From NCBI GenBank assembly GCA_035762085.1, contig DASTPT010000069.1:1-48852 (forward strand): DNA of 48,852 nucleotides, in the 5' to 3' direction. Numbering within the stretch: the stretch's first letter is position 1; every line of letters begins with the position of its first letter. A program made the position numbers and the translations under genes. Below the pieces are notes generated by a model. That model was not told the DNA's origin. It did not search any database and saw only the letters and a list, made by a program, of their open reading frames with translations. This document shows, one piece after another, positions 46,901-48,852 of this stretch. Source of the DNA: HRBIN12 sp035762085. GTDB taxonomy: Bacteria > Actinomycetota > UBA4738 > HRBIN12.

Positions 46901-48489
46901 ACGAGCGAGGACTTCCCCGAGCCCGAGGGGCCGACGACCGCGACGAACCGCGACCCGTCGGCGTCCTCGGCCATCCTGGTCACGACGCGCTCGACCATCC
47001 GCTCGCGTCCGAAGAAGTCGTCCGCGTCGGGCTCGTCGAACGGGCGGAGACCTTTGTACGGGTTCGTGACCTCGATCGCCCGGCCGGTGGCTGCCGCGCG
47101 CCCTGTCTCGAGCGCGTGGCGGAACGCCGCCGCCACCGAGAGTGCGTCCTCGAAGCGCCGCTCCGGCGCCTCCTCGGTGGTGCGGCCGAGCACCGCCTCG
47201 ACCGCCGGCGGCAGGTCCGGACGGGTCCCGATCGCCTCGCGCAGCAGCGAGCCGAGCGCGTCCACGTCGCTCGACGGCGTCGAGGCCGGCCCTGCGATCT
47301 GGAAGTCCGAGAGGTAGGCGTTCCCGTCCTCGTCGAACAGGACGTTCTCCGGCGTCACCTCGCCGTGGACGATCCCGCGACGGTGCGCGGTATCGAGCGC
47401 CTGCGCGACCTGCTCGAGGATGCGGGCGGCCTCCTCCGGCGCGAGCGGTCCCTCGCGCTCCAGCCGCGCACGGAGGCTCCCACCGAGCAGGAACCGCATG
47501 ACCAGGTACGCGCCGTCCGGGTCGCGCCAGTAGTCGTACAGCGGCACGACGTGCGGATGCTCCAGCCGGGCGACGGCCGCCGCCTCGTGCTCGAAGCGGC
47601 GCACGAACGCCGGATCGTTCGCGAGCTCCCGGTGGATCGCCTTGATCGCGACCTCCCGACCGACCTGCGGCTGGTGTGCCCTCGAGACGACGCCGTGCCT
47701 GCCGGCACCGATCCGCTCGATCAGGCGGTAGCCACGGAGCGGCTCGCCCGCCGCCTCGAGCGCGGGATCCTGTCGCAGGATCCGCTCCTCGAGGAGCCGG
47801 AGCTCGGGGGAAGGATCGATCCCCAGCTCGTCGACCAGCAGCGTCCGCGCCCGCTGGAACGCCGCGAGCGCGTCGCCCTGCCGGCCCGACCGGTAGAGCG
47901 CCACCATGAGGTGACCCCACAGGCGCTCCCGGAACGGGTGGGTGCCGACGAGGGTCTCGAGCTCGGGCACCAGCCCCGGATGCCGCCCGAGCGCGAGATC
48001 CGCCGCGATCCGCTCCTCGAGCGCTGCCATGCGCGACTCCTCGAGGTGCGCGATCTCGGGGTCGAGGGACGGCTGCCCGGACAGGTCGTCCAGGGCCGGC
48101 CCGCGCCACAGGCCGAGTGCCTCGCGGAGCGTGGCCGCGGCGCCCGGCAGGTCAGAGGTCGCCAGACGGCGGGCCTCCTCGACCAAGCGCTCGAACCGCA
48201 GCAGGTCGACCTCGTCGGGGTCGGCGACCAGGACGTAGCCGGAGGATCGGTGCTCGATCCGCTCGGCGCCGAGCGCCTTCCGCAGGTGCCGGACGTAGGT
48301 CTGCAGCGTGTTGCGGGCGGTCTCGGGGGGCTCGGACGCCCAGACGGCGTCGGTCAGCCGCTCGACGGTGACGACGCGGTTGACGTTGAGCAGGAGCAGC
48401 GCGAGCACGGTGCGCTGCTTGGGACCGCCGATCGGGACGACCGCATCGGCGTCCCGGACCTCGAGCGGGCCGAGCAGCCGGAACTCCAT
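43924..48489 (-). CDS. SARP/BTAD - pseudokinase - nSTAND NTPase - TM - solute-binding fusion sensor
   Basis: A 1521-residue single-pass membrane protein. Residues 1-95 are an OmpR/SARP winged helix (FRLLGPLEVRD, TLQTYVRHLRKALG) and about 96-240 the BTAD helical domain. Residues 254-461 resemble a Ser/Thr kinase, with K283 in VAIK, but the HRD Asp is Glu (HGE at 375-377) and DFG is DFQ (395-397), so it is probably inactive. Residues 476-855 form an nSTAND-type NTPase beginning NPYKGLRPF, Walker A GPSGSGKS at 520-527 and Walker B LLVDQLEELF near 609-618. A transmembrane helix lies at about 941-964 after a charged coiled coil. After a linker, 1115-1521 match an ABC-type extracellular solute-binding domain (VTVLYGAQQDPEMLEPF, DPPDVAF). 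Topology puts DNA binding inside and ligand binding outside. TAGGGT lies 6 nt before the ATG with no ribosome-binding site. Confidence 0.9.
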   Translation of the reverse strand: MEFRLLGPLEVRDADAVVPIGGPKQRTVLALLLLNVNRVVTVERLTDAVWASEPPETARNTLQTYVRHLRKALGAERIEHRSSGYVLVADPDEVDLLRFERLVEEARRLATSDLPGAAATLREALGLWRGPALDDLSGQPSLDPEIAHLEESRMAALEERIAADLALGRHPGLVPELETLVGTHPFRERLWGHLMVALYRSGRQGDALAAFQRARTLLVDELGIDPSPELRLLEERILRQDPALEAAGEPLRGYRLIERIGAGRHGVVSRAHQPQVGREVAIKAIHRELANDPAFVRRFEHEAAAVARLEHPHVVPLYDYWRDPDGAYLVMRFLLGGSLRARLEREGPLAPEEAARILEQVAQALDTAHRRGIVHGEVTPENVLFDEDGNAYLSDFQIAGPASTPSSDVDALGSLLREAIGTRPDLPPAVEAVLGRTTEEAPERRFEDALSVAAAFRHALETGRAAATGRAIEVTNPYKGLRPFDEPDADDFFGRERMVERVVTRMAEDADGSRFVAVVGPSGSGKSSLVRAGVIPALRRGALPGSATWFVTELTPGPQPFEALEAALLRVAVDPPSAGLAELLRRDERGLMLALDRILPPDGTTELVLLVDQLEELFTQTASEDERSAFLRAIAHATTQPGSRLRAIVALRADFYDRPLLDARFGPLLAARTQAVVPMTAEELERAVAAPAERVGVSLEPGLVAELVRDAGDHAGALPLLQYALTELFDRHEDGVMTVAAYRAVGGVAGALAGRAEDLFSALDDEGREACRQLFLRLVALGEGAEDTRRRVLRSELGGLEFDRGTMDAVIEAFGRHRLVSFDRDVATREPTVELAHEALIHAWERYRGWVDEAREDVRTHRRLAAAAEEWVASGMEPSFLLSGARLERVAAWTSESHVALGGQERRFVEESLGRHEAAVESERERIERERSLERRSVRRMRVLVGVLAAASIVASALTVIAANRSAEAERRRDEAVIAGLTGDVLSLLRSDPELGLALALRAVDLSASIDAPVPTETVQALHWAIQEARIGYPAADGPTAVVAAPFGTRGVLDLPLPQLAEHARSHAPPLTPAACERYLGGICPALAPAERAGVRAEPLAPTDRVSAGPPLSGTEVTVLYGAQQDPEMLEPFRRELDRFTAATGIEVRTVDFPEIQAWITSELAEGDPPDVAFTSPGSVIDLGRQGHLVDLGAFLDRERLTSDQSPYLVSLGTLGTDGSWPADDGRMYGAFAKLNLKSLVWFPEPEFREAGYRVPRTLGELARLEDRIRRDGRTPWCMGLESASADGWPGTDWIENLVLAEAGLDAYDRWAFHEMPFDSPVVRDAFARWGDVVFGDGTVLGGPGGALDTPFAEAQWPMLSREPRCWLYLQADFATAFIPEGSDGVTTDAFAFPPATRDAPTLVGGGEMVSAFSDRPEVRELIRFLVGPEFGADLAASDVGFFSANRRFDGERYPPHLRERAGDLSAALAADTFRFDASDLMPPAIGAGAFWDAIVRYVAEGPGSLDRILAEIDAAWPDDG

Positions 48490-48495
48490 CCGCGA

Positions 48496-48501
48496 ACCCT
48501 A
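48496..48501 (-). promoter_or_regulatory. Leaderless -10 box of the SARP-type sensor gene
   Basis: TAGGGT on the minus strand, then 6 nt (TCGCGG), then ATG: the expected start of transcription is the A of the start codon. No clear -35 was seen; TTCCCT at 48524-48519 is the only candidate. Confidence 0.5.
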
Positions 48502-48539
48502 GGCCGCCGGGTGCGCGAAGGGAATACCCCGATCGAGCC

Positions 48540-48579
48540 CTTCCAGCGGTCTTCCAGCGACGGCTCCGGAGCTTCCAGC
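48540..48579 (+). promoter_or_regulatory. Phased CTTCCAGC repeats upstream of the SARP-type sensor gene
   Basis: CTTCCAGC at 48540-48547, 48551-48558 and 48572-48579 (start spacing 11 and 21 bp), 51-90 bp upstream of the sensor start. The octamer is identical to that before the repeat-protein gene, but here it points away from the sensor gene, so autoregulation is plausible while the mode of action is open. Confidence 0.55.
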
Positions 48580-48592
48580 ATGCCCGGACGCG

Positions 48593-48624
48593 GCGGAGCC
48601 GGGGCCGTTGGGCCCCGGCTCCGC
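48593..48624 (-). terminator. 14-bp perfect GC hairpin
   Basis: Arms 48593-48606 and 48611-48624 pair perfectly around a 4-nt loop, 16 nt after the stop of the minus-strand remnant. It separates that region from the sensor gene promoter. No T-run. Confidence 0.7.
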
Positions 48625-48640
48625 GCGCGCCGCTCTCGGG

Positions 48641-48730
48641 CTAGCCCTTCTTGCGGACCAGCAGGAGGTAGTTCGCGTCGAACGGCGACTCGTCCGGCCG
48701 GTTCTCGAACGCGAGGTGCGAAGGCCCTGG
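48641..48730 (-). pseudogene. 3' remnant, possibly of a methyltransferase gene
   Basis: The reverse strand reads PGPS then HLAFENRP, DESPFDANYLLLVRKKG and a TAG stop, preceded by an in-frame TGA at 48733-48731. The end NYLLLVRKKG is like the C-terminus of class I SAM methyltransferases, and a strong terminator follows it. There is no room for the rest of the gene: an unrelated gene ends at 48740. It is probably a gene fragment left after a deletion or rearrangement. Confidence 0.4.
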
Positions 48731-48739
48731 TCACGGCCA

Positions 48740-48852
48740 CTATGGGCGTGCGACCGAGATGGACGTCCCGCTGCTGTCGCCGTCCGGGTCGTGGTTGTCG
48801 CCGGATGCGTAGGACAGCCCCGACATCGCGATCGACACCACGCTGAACGTGA
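48740..48852 (-). CDS. Partial protein, C-terminus, probably secreted
   Basis: The last 36 codons of a minus-strand gene entering from the right edge, ending in TAG at 48742-48740. The sequence reads TFSVVSIAMSGLSYASGDNH, then DPDGDSSGTSISVARP: small, polar, Ser/Gly/Asp-rich, with an alternating beta-strand pattern typical of an extracellular domain. No other frame in this stretch looks coding. The family is not recognisable from this fragment. Confidence 0.5.
   Translation of the reverse strand, partial: TFSVVSIAMSGLSYASGDNHDPDGDSSGTSISVARP

Noticed and set aside
47103..47730. Active Ser/Thr kinase
   Set aside because: The HRD Asp and the DFG Gly are both changed (HGE, DFQ), so catalysis is unlikely despite the kept Lys and Asn.

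Overview
This is a GC-rich bacterial chromosome segment, gene-dense with short gaps and many ATGA, GTGA or TTGA stop/start overlaps. It reads as Actinomycetota. The run mec-thiF-cysO-cysM-murI-MBL-rph-rdgB matches the Mycobacterium tuberculosis Rv1334-Rv1341 neighbourhood. The enoyl reductase is InhA-like, DUF2630 and DUF2269 proteins are present, and several genes have a TANNNT -10 box 6-7 nt before the start codon, as in leaderless actinobacterial promoters. The genus cannot be fixed from the sequence; an uncultured, non-mycobacterial actinobacterium is most likely. No rRNA, tRNA, CRISPR array, insertion sequence or prophage was seen.

Layout. 1-4457: two MFS exporters, a double-CDGSH iron-sulfur protein and small proteins. 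4569-7971: a MoxR/DUF58/DUF4129 operon without a transglutaminase. 8012-9879: a DrrAB-type ABC exporter. 10038-15121: Lon protease, an NAD(P)-binding protein and a NatAB-like ABC exporter. 15105-21589: a VOC protein, a class III aminotransferase, and a pntAA-pntAB-pntB-malic enzyme operon that could couple transhydrogenation to malate oxidation. 21718-27242: DUF885 hydrolase, adenosine deaminase, FabI/InhA, a PfkB kinase and SelD. 27294-32677: the CysO-dependent cysteine pathway followed by glutamate racemase, an Rv1339-like metallo-hydrolase, RNase PH and RdgB. 32712-36935: acetylpolyamine amidohydrolase-like protein, PPK2, acyl-CoA ligase and DUF2269. 36996-38127: a PHP-family gene broken by a nonsense codon and a frameshift. 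38090-43127: a conserved hypothetical protein, a cyclopropane synthase-like methyltransferase, a sigma/anti-sigma pair, a secreted beta-propeller and a membrane protein.

The most unusual locus is 43300-48580. A 1521-residue protein joins a SARP/BTAD DNA-binding module, a degenerate Ser/Thr kinase domain, an nSTAND-type NTPase, one transmembrane helix and a C-terminal extracellular solute-binding domain. It looks like a one-protein transmembrane sugar or solute sensor and transcription regulator. Convergent to it is a small membrane-anchored protein with two 43-residue repeats. The octamer CTTCCAGC, repeated with 11-bp phasing as expected for SARP sites, lies upstream of both genes.

Several non-coding signals stand out: perfect GC-rich terminator stems without a U-tract, an 18-bp perfect palindrome overlapping the selD stop and the mec promoter, and three successive dyads upstream of pntAA. 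All functional statements are from reading the sequence and from family knowledge; no search was run.
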